Of a stretch of DNA of 8,966 nucleotides, positions 1-3,794 are shown piece by piece (the stretch's first letter is position 1; each line of letters begins with the position of its first letter). The notes beneath the pieces were generated by a model. The model was not told where the DNA came from. It did not search any database and saw nothing but the letters and a program-made list of their open reading frames with translations. The stretch is from Candidatus Woesearchaeota archaeon. Its GTDB lineage: Archaea > Nanobdellota > Nanobdellia > Pacearchaeales > GW2011-AR1. Made by a program: the position numbers and the translations under genes. The stretch is from positions 1 through 8,966 of the forward strand of contig JAAZNJ010000053.1 in assembly GCA_012798335.1 (NCBI GenBank), written 5' to 3'.

Positions 1-1
1 C

Positions 2-436
2 TCGATAAAAGAAGATTTAGAAGGTATGAAAAATGTTTTATCGATTATGAATGAATTAAAGAACAAACAGGTGTTTAAAACACCTAAACAGGTGTTTGAA
101 AAACAAACAGGTGTTTATGCTGTTCAAACAGGTGTTCAAACGGGTGTTCAAACACCAAATTTAAGTCAATTTTCTGTAACAGAAAGAGCAATATTATGGG
201 TACTTTTAAATTCAGATGTTAAACTAAGTTATGAAGATGTTGGAGCTCTTCTTGGCAAAGAAAAATCGACAATTAGAGGCCAAATAAACAGCATAAAACA
301 GAAAAGTGAGAGTTTAATAAATGAAGAAATAGAAAAAAATGGGAAAAAAAGAATATATATCCCAGAAGAAGTAAAAGAAAGGCTATTAAAAGGGGTAAAA
401 GTGAGAGTTAAAAATAAAAAAGAAGAAAAAAATTAA
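2..436 (+). CDS. Partial coiled-coil / QTGV-repeat / winged-helix DNA-binding protein
   Basis: No named family is recognised; the role is inferred to be DNA binding. The frame is open from base 2 with no upstream stop, so the gene probably starts before the window; the first ATG inside is at 26 (136 aa from there). From that Met, residues 1-14 are helical and charged, 15-43 form a repeat zone (KQVF twice, then QTGV three times plus a partial QT), and 48-120 resemble a helix-turn-helix with a wing (VTERAILWVLL, then LSYEDVGALLGKEKSTIRG). The tail is Lys/Arg-rich. The architecture parallels the 334-aa protein at 648-1652: helix, Gln/Thr repeats, then an HTH whose helices can be aligned by eye (STIRGQINSI against SSIRDYVGRL). 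The genes converge. The repeat zone is built from a 12-bp DNA motif read in two frames, so it may be a DNA site. The true N terminus is unknown. Confidence 0.75.
   Translation, partial: SIKEDLEGMKNVLSIMNELKNKQVFKTPKQVFEKQTGVYAVQTGVQTGVQTPNLSQFSVTERAILWVLLNSDVKLSYEDVGALLGKEKSTIRGQINSIKQKSESLINEEIEKNGKKRIYIPEEVKERLLKGVKVRVKNKKEEKN
65..156 (+). repeat. Cluster of AAACAGGTGTTT near-palindromes inside a coding region
   Basis: Perfect copies of AAACAGGTGTTT lie at 65-76, 86-97 and 105-116. Variants lie at 126-137 (AAACAGGTGTTC) and 138-149 (AAACGGGTGTTC). Half-copies AAACACC occur at 78-84 and 150-156. Each perfect copy has inverted 5-bp arms AAACA/TGTTT around GG. Start-to-start spacings are 21, 19, 21 and 12 bp. 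The 19-bp step changes reading frame, so the first two copies read KQVF and the later ones QTGV. Iteration of the same bases in two frames argues for a DNA-level role such as iteron-like binding sites or autoregulation, although simple repeat expansion is possible. Confidence 0.75.
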
Positions 437-579
437 GAAAAAAAGAGGTAAAACAATAAAAATTAAGAGAGAATAAAGAAAAGAAATAAGAATGATAGAA
501 GAAAGATTAAATAAGAAGAGAGAAAAGAAAAAAGAGAGTATTAGATGATATAAAGAAAAAGTGAATCTATAAAAAGATA

Positions 580-593
580 TTCGTTATAACGAA
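580..593. repeat. Perfect 14-bp palindrome TTCGTTATAACGAA
   Basis: The sequence equals its own reverse complement, with no loop, and lies between two convergent gene ends. It could be a site for a dimeric DNA-binding protein. Its central octamer GTTATAAC recurs at 3671-3678 in the proposed origin. A perfect 14-bp palindrome is not strongly expected by chance here, but its function is unknown. Confidence 0.55.
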
Positions 594-597
594 AAAA
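592..597 (-). terminator. T6 tract downstream of the 648-1652 gene
   Basis: On the minus strand a run of six T follows the TAG stop of the coiled-coil/winged-helix gene by about 50 nt and sits just before the 14-bp palindrome. Archaeal termination commonly uses T-rich tracts without a hairpin. In DNA this AT-rich the call is weak. Confidence 0.3.
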
Positions 598-647
598 TAT
601 TTTAAGAAATAGGATTATTAAAATTTAATTTAAAAGATGAGACAAAT

Positions 648-1652
648 TTAAACTGATCTAAGATTAATTAAGCTATTTAATGGAATGATCTTTTTAAATT
701 CTGAAGAAATTGAAAGTTTTATTGTTTTATTATTAATCTTCTCTTTAATGAGAGGAACGTTTTTAGTTAAAAGTCTACCCACATAATCTCGAATTGAAGA
801 TTCAGTTAGATTTAAAATAGAGGAGAGAATTTTATAATTTATTGGTTTATTTTCCTCTTCTAATTGATAGATAGTAGAAAAGACAAGAAATTCTTGATCT
901 GTTAGTCTTTTAAATTTTTGTTTAATCTCTTTTTTTAAAGAGTCTAAAGAAGTTAAAACATTTAAAGCTTCTTTAAATTGATCTTTATTTTTGTCTAAGT
1001 TGTCTTTTTTAGATAATAATTCTTTTTTTGAACTTAAATTTAATCTTTCAGTATTATTTAAAAGATTTTGGAGTGAAGAGGAATTAAAATCTGATTTTTG
1101 AAAGTCTTGGATACGCTTATAATTCTGAAGAACGAAATTGGGTAAATTAGGATTATCTTGAAGGGGAGAAGAATTAGTATTCCTTAATAATTCTCTACCT
1201 GTTTGTCTGTCTGTCTGTTGGTCTGTCTGTCTGTCTGTTGGAACCCCTTTATTTCCTGTGGAAATATTATAAAAATATGCTTTTTGAGGCTTAAAAAGGT
1301 TATTTTTTAATGAGGGGGTAGTTTTATATAAGTGGGTTTGTTGAAGATCTGTTGAATTATTTAATGGATGTGTTGGAATATCTTCTTTAAAATTGGGAGC
1401 AGTAGAATTATTCAGATAAGATGAAGAAGTTGAGGACAATGAATTAGAAAGAGGGTATTTTAAAGGAGGAATTAAAGATGAAATAGAATTTGATAAAAAA
1501 TCAATTTTTTTATTTAATAAAGTAAGTTGAGAAATTATATCTTTAAAAAAGAGATTAAATGAAGATACTTGTTCTTTTAAAGAAAAAACCTCTTGTTGAA
1601 GTAAATTAATATCCTCTTTTGCTTTTTGAAAAGCTAATTTGATTTGATCCAT
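648..1652 (-). CDS. Coiled-coil / DRQT-repeat / winged-helix protein carrying an ORB in its coding sequence
   Basis: This 334-aa protein has no named function that I recognise. Residues 1-58 form a probable coiled coil (MDQIKLAFQKAKEDINLLQQ and on). Residues 59-128 are Ser/Asn/Pro-rich and probably disordered. Residues 130-137 read ISTGNKGV and 138-152 are Thr/Asp/Arg/Gln repeats. After more low-complexity sequence, residues 246-325 resemble a winged helix (LTDQEFLVFSTIYQLEEE, then NLTESSIRDYVGRLLTK). A DNA-binding role is inferred. The DNA for residues 130-137 matches an archaeal origin recognition box, and residues 138-152 derive from an ACAG array where a copy change not divisible by three would end translation within a few codons. 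A TATA-like element 25 bp before ATG 1652 supports the start. From memory, similar proteins with PTDRQTD-type repeats occur in DPANN genomes; I cannot verify this here. Confidence 0.85.
   Translation of the reverse strand: MDQIKLAFQKAKEDINLLQQEVFSLKEQVSSFNLFFKDIISQLTLLNKKIDFLSNSISSLIPPLKYPLSNSLSSTSSSYLNNSTAPNFKEDIPTHPLNNSTDLQQTHLYKTTPSLKNNLFKPQKAYFYNISTGNKGVPTDRQTDQQTDRQTGRELLRNTNSSPLQDNPNLPNFVLQNYKRIQDFQKSDFNSSSLQNLLNNTERLNLSSKKELLSKKDNLDKNKDQFKEALNVLTSLDSLKKEIKQKFKRLTDQEFLVFSTIYQLEEENKPINYKILSSILNLTESSIRDYVGRLLTKNVPLIKEKINNKTIKLSISSEFKKIIPLNSLINLRSV
1198..1241 (-). repeat. ACAG tetranucleotide array inside a coding region
   Basis: On the minus strand two blocks each start CCAACAG. The first holds four ACAG units; the second holds three ACAG, then ACAA and ACAG. 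The block period is 20 bp, not a multiple of three. A pure ACAG tract read in any frame gives the same Asp-Arg-Gln-Thr cycle, so the peptide repeat survives frame slips. Past the array the other two frames stop almost at once (GTA GAG AAT TAT TAA, and TAG). Tetranucleotide tracts in genes are classic sites of slipped-strand variation. The array ends with ACAAACAGGT, shared with the repeats of the gene at 2-436. Confidence 0.85.
1244..1264 (-). promoter_or_regulatory. ORB-like Orc1/Cdc6 binding element within a gene
   Basis: Read on the minus strand, TTTCCACAGGAAAT is followed directly by AAAGGGG. This fits the known archaeal ORB pattern of an imperfect dyad (TTNCANNGGAAAC) followed by a G-string. 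It matches the intergenic element at 3355-3375 in 18 of 21 positions. It uses TCC and GGG codons, less favoured here than TCT and GGA, which suggests constraint on the DNA itself. Binding is inferred. Confidence 0.6.
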
Positions 1653-1754
1653 AAAAAATAATAAAAAGAAGAGTATAAAAAGATAATTATAAAAAAAGAT
1701 AATTTTATTTTTAATAAAATTTAATAAAAAAATTAAAAGAAATCTTATAAAAAA
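1653..1754 (-). terminator. Several T-runs after the small winged-helix gene
   Basis: The minus strand of this 102-bp spacer holds repeated T6-T7 runs after the stop of the 95-aa winged-helix gene, fitting T-tract termination. It also carries the promoter of the next leftward gene at its left end. Assignment is tentative because of the base composition. Confidence 0.3.
1673..1680 (-). promoter_or_regulatory. TATA-like box for the 648-1652 gene
   Basis: Minus-strand TTTTATAC is centred about 25 bp before the ATG at 1652. Archaeal transcription starts roughly 25 bp after the TATA centre, so the transcript would begin at or next to the start codon. No Shine-Dalgarno sequence is present, in line with leaderless translation. 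Confidence 0.5.
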
Positions 1755-2042
1755 TTAGTAATTATTAATTAATGATTCTTGTTTCTTTTTATATATTTGA
1801 TAAGTCTTATCTGATAAAACCCATCTTGAACGTTTGAGATAATCTTTACCTTCAGAGTTTTTTTTAATTTCTTGTATAAGTCCTTTTTTCTTTAAATCAA
1901 TCAAAAGGGATTTTATAAACTCCTCATCTCTAGCAGTTTCTTTAGCTATCTCAAAGGTAAAAAGAGGTTTTGGGGAGTTTAAAAAAAGGATTCCTAAGAT
2001 ATGCTCACAAATCTTTTCTTTTTTGGAATCTGAAAGTTTCAT
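1755..2042 (-). CDS. Small winged-helix protein
   Basis: The product is 95 aa. Residues about 7-22 form a first helix. Residues 27-56 look like a helix-turn-helix (FTFEIAKETARDEEFIKSLL, then DLKKKGLIQEI). Residues 57-75 would form a Lys/Arg-rich wing (KKNSEGKDYLKRSRWVL), and a charged C-terminal helix follows. This is the usual shape of archaeal MarR/ArsR-like regulators and replication-linked winged-helix proteins, but I cannot name a family. It lies in the leftward gene set next to the proposed origin, with its own TATA-like box 25 bp before the ATG. A pair of 12-bp direct repeats further upstream (2088-2123) could be an operator, perhaps for the protein itself. A regulatory role is inferred. 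Confidence 0.8.
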   Translation of the reverse strand: MKLSDSKKEKICEHILGILFLNSPKPLFTFEIAKETARDEEFIKSLLIDLKKKGLIQEIKKNSEGKDYLKRSRWVLSDKTYQIYKKKQESLINNY

Positions 2043-2060
2043 AAAGAATAATAGAAGTTT

Positions 2061-2073
2061 AATTTTAAAAAGA
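2061..2073 (-). promoter_or_regulatory. TATA-like box for the winged-helix gene
   Basis: Minus-strand TCTTTTTAAAATT is centred about 25 bp before the ATG at 2042. The same spacing occurs at the neighbouring leftward genes, which supports a leaderless start. Confidence 0.45.
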
Positions 2074-2087
2074 TTGTCTAAACTGAA

Positions 2088-2123
2088 AGAGTATTAATAC
2101 AGAAAATTAGAAGAGTATTAATA
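2088..2123. repeat. 12-bp direct repeat AGAGTATTAATA, two copies
   Basis: Copies lie at 2088-2099 and 2112-2123, 24 bp start to start (a little over two helical turns). The first contains the 10-bp palindrome GTATTAATAC at 2091-2100. They sit 46-81 bp upstream of the winged-helix start codon and just beyond its TATA-like box, a position suited to an activator or operator site. Confidence 0.4.
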
Positions 2124-2148
2124 AATTATAAAAGAGAAAAGAGTAATC

Positions 2149-2154
2149 AAAAAA
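2149..2154 (-). terminator. T6 tract after the SecB-like gene
   Basis: The minus strand shows a T6 run about 33 nt past the stop codon of the leftward gene ending at 2187, fitting an archaeal T-tract terminator. There is no hairpin. The call is tentative. Confidence 0.3.
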
Positions 2155-2186
2155 GGAGAAAAATTAGGTATTATGCTTAGAGAGGA

Positions 2187-2612
2187 TTATTTTTCTTTAG
2201 ATAAAGATTTAATTGAGGGAAAAGGAATATGGAATGGAAGACCCAATTCTTCTTCTAAGTTTAAAGCTTTTATATTTACTTTTTTAAAGATAAAATTAAA
2301 TAAAGAAAATTTTAATTGATCATCTAATTTTTGATTTTCCCAATCTTTTAAAATGCTTTTATAATCTTTTGGGTTTACTGCAATGAATAGATTCCCTTCT
2401 ATTTCTAATTTAGCAATTTCAGGATTATAATCTAATATGTAGGAAAATTTAACGTTTAATAAATCCTCTTTAATTTTTAATAAAGAATTTTTTATAGGTG
2501 TGATAGAGATTATATCCAACTTATTTTGAATTTTTAATTCTTTAAAATCTTCTTTATATTTTTCAATAGATATTTTTTTAAAAGAAAAATTTAATATTTT
2601 AAGATTTTCCAT
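2187..2612 (-). CDS. Conserved hypothetical protein, possibly SecB-like fold
   Basis: This 141-aa protein has no signal peptide or membrane segment. Residues 1-75 alternate hydrophobic and polar residues, as in beta strands (ILNFSFKKISIEKY, then VKFSYILDYNPEIAKLEIEG). Residues 82-125 are helical, and the chain ends with LPFHIPFPS at 125-133. A beta-rich body, a C-terminal helix and a Pro-rich hydrophobic ending recall SecB-type chaperones and the SecB-like proteins of small archaeal genomes. I recall similar sequences in DPANN archaea, but the fold assignment is inference and no catalytic motif is visible. It belongs to the leftward gene set beside the origin. A TATA-like box 25-26 bp before the ATG supports the start. 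Confidence 0.75.
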   Translation of the reverse strand: MENLKILNFSFKKISIEKYKEDFKELKIQNKLDIISITPIKNSLLKIKEDLLNVKFSYILDYNPEIAKLEIEGNLFIAVNPKDYKSILKDWENQKLDDQLKFSLFNFIFKKVNIKALNLEEELGLPFHIPFPSIKSLSKEK

Positions 2613-2633
2613 TTTTTGAAAAAGGAGGTATTG

Positions 2634-2641
2634 TATTTAAA
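2634..2641 (-). promoter_or_regulatory. TATA-like box for the SecB-like gene
   Basis: Minus-strand TTTAAATA is centred 25-26 bp before the ATG at 2612. The 22 bases between box and ATG contain no Shine-Dalgarno sequence, so a leaderless mRNA is likely. Confidence 0.55.
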
Positions 2642-2847
2642 GATTTCTTTTATTCCTTTTTATTTTAGTTTAAAGAATAATAATCCTAATTTAAATGTAA
2701 GATAAAGGTAATAAGAATCACAATTACAATAAAAGAAATATTAATTAAGTTTGAATAACAATTAAACAGAATTAATAAAGAATTATTTATATTTAAGTTG
2801 GAGGTTGATTTTAATTAAAAATTGTAATAAATAATAAAAAGTTATAG

Positions 2848-2854
2848 AAAAAAA
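2848..2854 (-). terminator. T7 tract after the PRC-barrel gene
   Basis: A minus-strand run of seven T begins four bases after the stop codon of the gene ending at 2858, with a second T5 run further on. This fits hairpin-free archaeal termination. The rest of the 2613-2857 spacer shows nothing beyond the next gene's promoter. Confidence 0.35.
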
Positions 2855-2857
2855 GAT

Positions 2858-3118
2858 TTATAATAAATCCTCTTCAGATACAATAATAAAATCACCAATT
2901 GCTATTATAGAATTATAAGGAATTAATAATTCACCTAAACTTGTCTTTTCTAAATTTAAATTCCGAGTGTAAGGAGTTACATCTTTAAGAACCATATTAA
3001 TTAATTCTCCTGATTTAGTCTCAAAAGTAATGTCCTTAATAAACCCCAATCTTTTTCCTTCTTTTGTTACAATCATTTTTCCTAAAAGATTAGAGTAAAC
3101 AATTTTTTCTGTTTGCAT
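2858..3118 (-). CDS. PRC-barrel domain protein
   Basis: The 86-aa chain is a single PRC-barrel: an opening strand (IVYSNLLGKMIVTKEGKRLG), a FIKDITFETKSGELINMVL segment, a variable loop at about 47-62, and the closing LLIPYNSIIAIGDFIIV. PRC-barrels are small beta-barrels that act as protein-binding modules. In archaea, free-standing ones include the CdpB cell-division proteins that interact with SepF, so a division or scaffold role is possible but unproven here. It is the first leftward gene from the proposed origin. A TATA-like box lies 25-26 bp before the ATG, and a perfect 17-bp inverted repeat sits just upstream of that box. Family assignment is fairly secure; the specific role is not. Confidence 0.85.
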   Translation of the reverse strand: MQTEKIVYSNLLGKMIVTKEGKRLGFIKDITFETKSGELINMVLKDVTPYTRNLNLEKTSLGELLIPYNSIIAIGDFIIVSEEDLL

Positions 3119-3139
3119 ATAAAAAATAAAAGAATTTTC

Positions 3140-3147
3140 TTTATAAA
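3140..3147 (-). promoter_or_regulatory. TATA-like box for the PRC-barrel gene
   Basis: Minus-strand TTTATAAA is centred 25-26 bp before the ATG at 3118, the same spacing as the other leftward promoters, which supports a leaderless transcript. Confidence 0.5.
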
Positions 3148-3164
3148 CTTTTCTAATAGAAAAA
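3148..3164. repeat. 17-bp inverted repeat CTTTTCTAATAGAAAAG
   Basis: Perfect 8-bp arms flank a single central A. It adjoins the TATA-like box of the PRC-barrel gene on its upstream side, so it could be an operator. It loosely resembles the ORB dyad but has no G-string. Confidence 0.4.
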
Positions 3165-3256
3165 GTAAGTTAAATAAAAGATAAAAAAGTTATATATAAA
3201 TGAATTATCCTCTTATTAAAAGAATAAAATTAAATAATAAAATAGGAGAAATAAGA

Positions 3257-3280
3257 AATAATAATAATAATAATAATAAT
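3257..3280. repeat. (AAT)8 microsatellite
   Basis: Eight uninterrupted AAT triplets lie in the left part of the origin region, outside any gene. It may add to duplex instability or simply reflect base composition. Confidence 0.8.
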
Positions 3281-3352
3281 AAATAGATAAATAAATCATA
3301 TTTATATTGAATCTTATTCAAAGAAAGAGAAAAAACAATAAAAAAGAAGAGA

Positions 3353-3375
3353 CCCCCCTTTATTTCTTATAGAAA
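3353..3375 (-). promoter_or_regulatory. ORB-like element, left-facing
   Basis: Minus strand TTTCTATAAGAAAT is followed by AAAGGGGGG. The imperfect dyad plus G-string is the known ORB layout bound by Orc1/Cdc6. The G-string is the longest G/C run in the whole origin region, which stands out against its composition. It faces away from the AT-rich core. Confidence 0.65.
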
Positions 3376-3496
3376 GCTTTAAATAAGAAAATTAAATTTT
3401 TTTAGTTTTATTTTTTATTTATAAATATTTATATTATATAATATATATTATTTCTTATTAGTATATATGATACTTCTTATTATTCTAAAGTATAAT

Positions 3497-3576
3497 AAAT
3501 AATATAAAAAATTAAATATAATTCTCATAAATAATATAAAAAATTAAATATAATTCTCATAAATAATATAAAAAAT
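3497..3576 (+). repeat. Perfect 32-bp tandem repeat, 2.5 copies
   Basis: Copies at 3497-3528 and 3529-3560 are identical, and a 16-nt partial copy follows at 3561-3576. The unit starts AAATAATATAAA and ends AATTCTCAT. It sits in the AT-rich core between inverted ORB-like elements, so it may be part of the unwinding region or a protein-loading site. Identical copies point to recent duplication or strong constraint. Confidence 0.9.
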
Positions 3577-3633
3577 CCAAAAAAGAAAAAAGGAAAAGTT
3601 ATAAAAAAAGGATTGATAAATTTTTATAATAAA

Positions 3634-3654
3634 CTTCCATAAGAAATTTAGGTG
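3634..3654 (+). promoter_or_regulatory. ORB-like element, right-facing, weak G-string
   Basis: CTTCCATAAGAAAT is followed by TTAGGTG. It shares the 13-mer TTCCATAAGAAAT with the element at 3732-3756 and the same dyad frame as the left-facing element. The G-string is degenerate, so affinity may be lower. Confidence 0.5.
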
Positions 3655-3670
3655 TCTTTCTTAATAAGTA

Positions 3671-3678
3671 GTTATAAC
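3671..3678. repeat. GTTATAAC palindrome in the origin
   Basis: The octamer sits inside the 10-bp palindrome AGTTATAACT (3670-3679), between the two right-facing ORB-like elements. The same octamer forms the centre of the 14-bp palindrome at 580-593. Nearby, TATAATAAACTT occurs twice (3625-3636 and 3685-3696). Confidence 0.35.
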
Positions 3679-3731
3679 TCTTTATATAATAAACTTAAAT
3701 TATGTCTTCGTAATTATTAACTATTTGTAAA

Positions 3732-3756
3732 TTTCCATAAGAAATGATCGTGTGGG
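3732..3756 (+). promoter_or_regulatory. ORB-like element abutting the orc1 TATA box
   Basis: TTTCCATAAGAAAT is followed by GATCGTGTGGG, a dyad plus G-rich end in ORB style. It differs from the left-facing dyad at one of 14 positions. Its G-string ends at 3756, directly next to the TATA box at 3757, so Orc1 bound here would cover the BRE position and could repress its own gene. Confidence 0.55.
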
Positions 3757-3765
3757 ATATAAATA
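3757..3765 (+). promoter_or_regulatory. TATA box of the orc1-polD operon
   Basis: ATATAAATA is centred 34 bp before the orc1 ATG. Transcription would start near 3786-3788, leaving a leader of about 8 nt. The purine-rich GTGGG just upstream could serve as BRE. Confidence 0.55.
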
Positions 3766-3794
3766 ATTAAAAAGGTTGATCTTTTATTAAAATA

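Larger units (their letters stand above)
437..647. other. Convergent intergenic region, C-poor and purine-rich on the plus strand
   Basis: This spacer separates the 3' ends of two convergent genes. Its first ~120 bases are almost all A and G on the plus strand with scattered T and nearly no C, and the last codons of the upstream gene show the same bias (Lys/Glu/Arg run). No open reading frame of note or RNA fold is visible. The right part holds a 14-bp palindrome at 580-593. Confidence 0.6.
3119..3794. other. Probable chromosomal replication origin (oriC)
   Basis: This 676-bp gene-free region lies directly upstream of orc1, the usual place for an archaeal origin. One ORB-like element faces left (3353-3375) and two face right (3634-3654, 3732-3756). 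Between them is an extremely AT-rich core: 3381-3480 has about 7 G or C in 100, and 3406-3453 has none. The core contains a perfect 32-bp tandem repeat. A short (AAT)8 tract lies at 3257-3280. Genes diverge from here on both sides, as expected if forks leave in both directions. The core is the likely unwinding element. This is inferred from established archaeal origin architecture. Confidence 0.7.

Noticed and set aside
65..156. CRISPR array
   Set aside because: The repeats are only 12 bp with uneven short spacing, lie inside an open frame, and have no spacer structure or cas genes.
437..647. Structured RNA or tRNA gene in the convergent spacer
   Set aside because: The plus strand is almost devoid of C, so G-C stems cannot form, and no tRNA-like arms are visible.
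2623..2628. GGAGGT Shine-Dalgarno-like string on the plus strand
   Set aside because: No plausible plus-strand gene follows; the frame after it closes within about a dozen codons, and the real gene here runs on the other strand.
2723..2828. 8-bp inverted repeat ATTACAAT / ATTGTAAT about 90 bp apart
   Set aside because: Short and wide-spaced in very AT-rich DNA, so it is expected by chance.
3307..3321. Small inverted repeat TTGAAT-CTT-ATTCAA
   Set aside because: Six-base AT-rich arms are weak and common here; there is no positional support for a terminator or operator.
3497..3576. CRISPR or transposon end repeats
   Set aside because: The 32-bp units are directly adjacent with no spacers, and no transposase or target duplication is visible.
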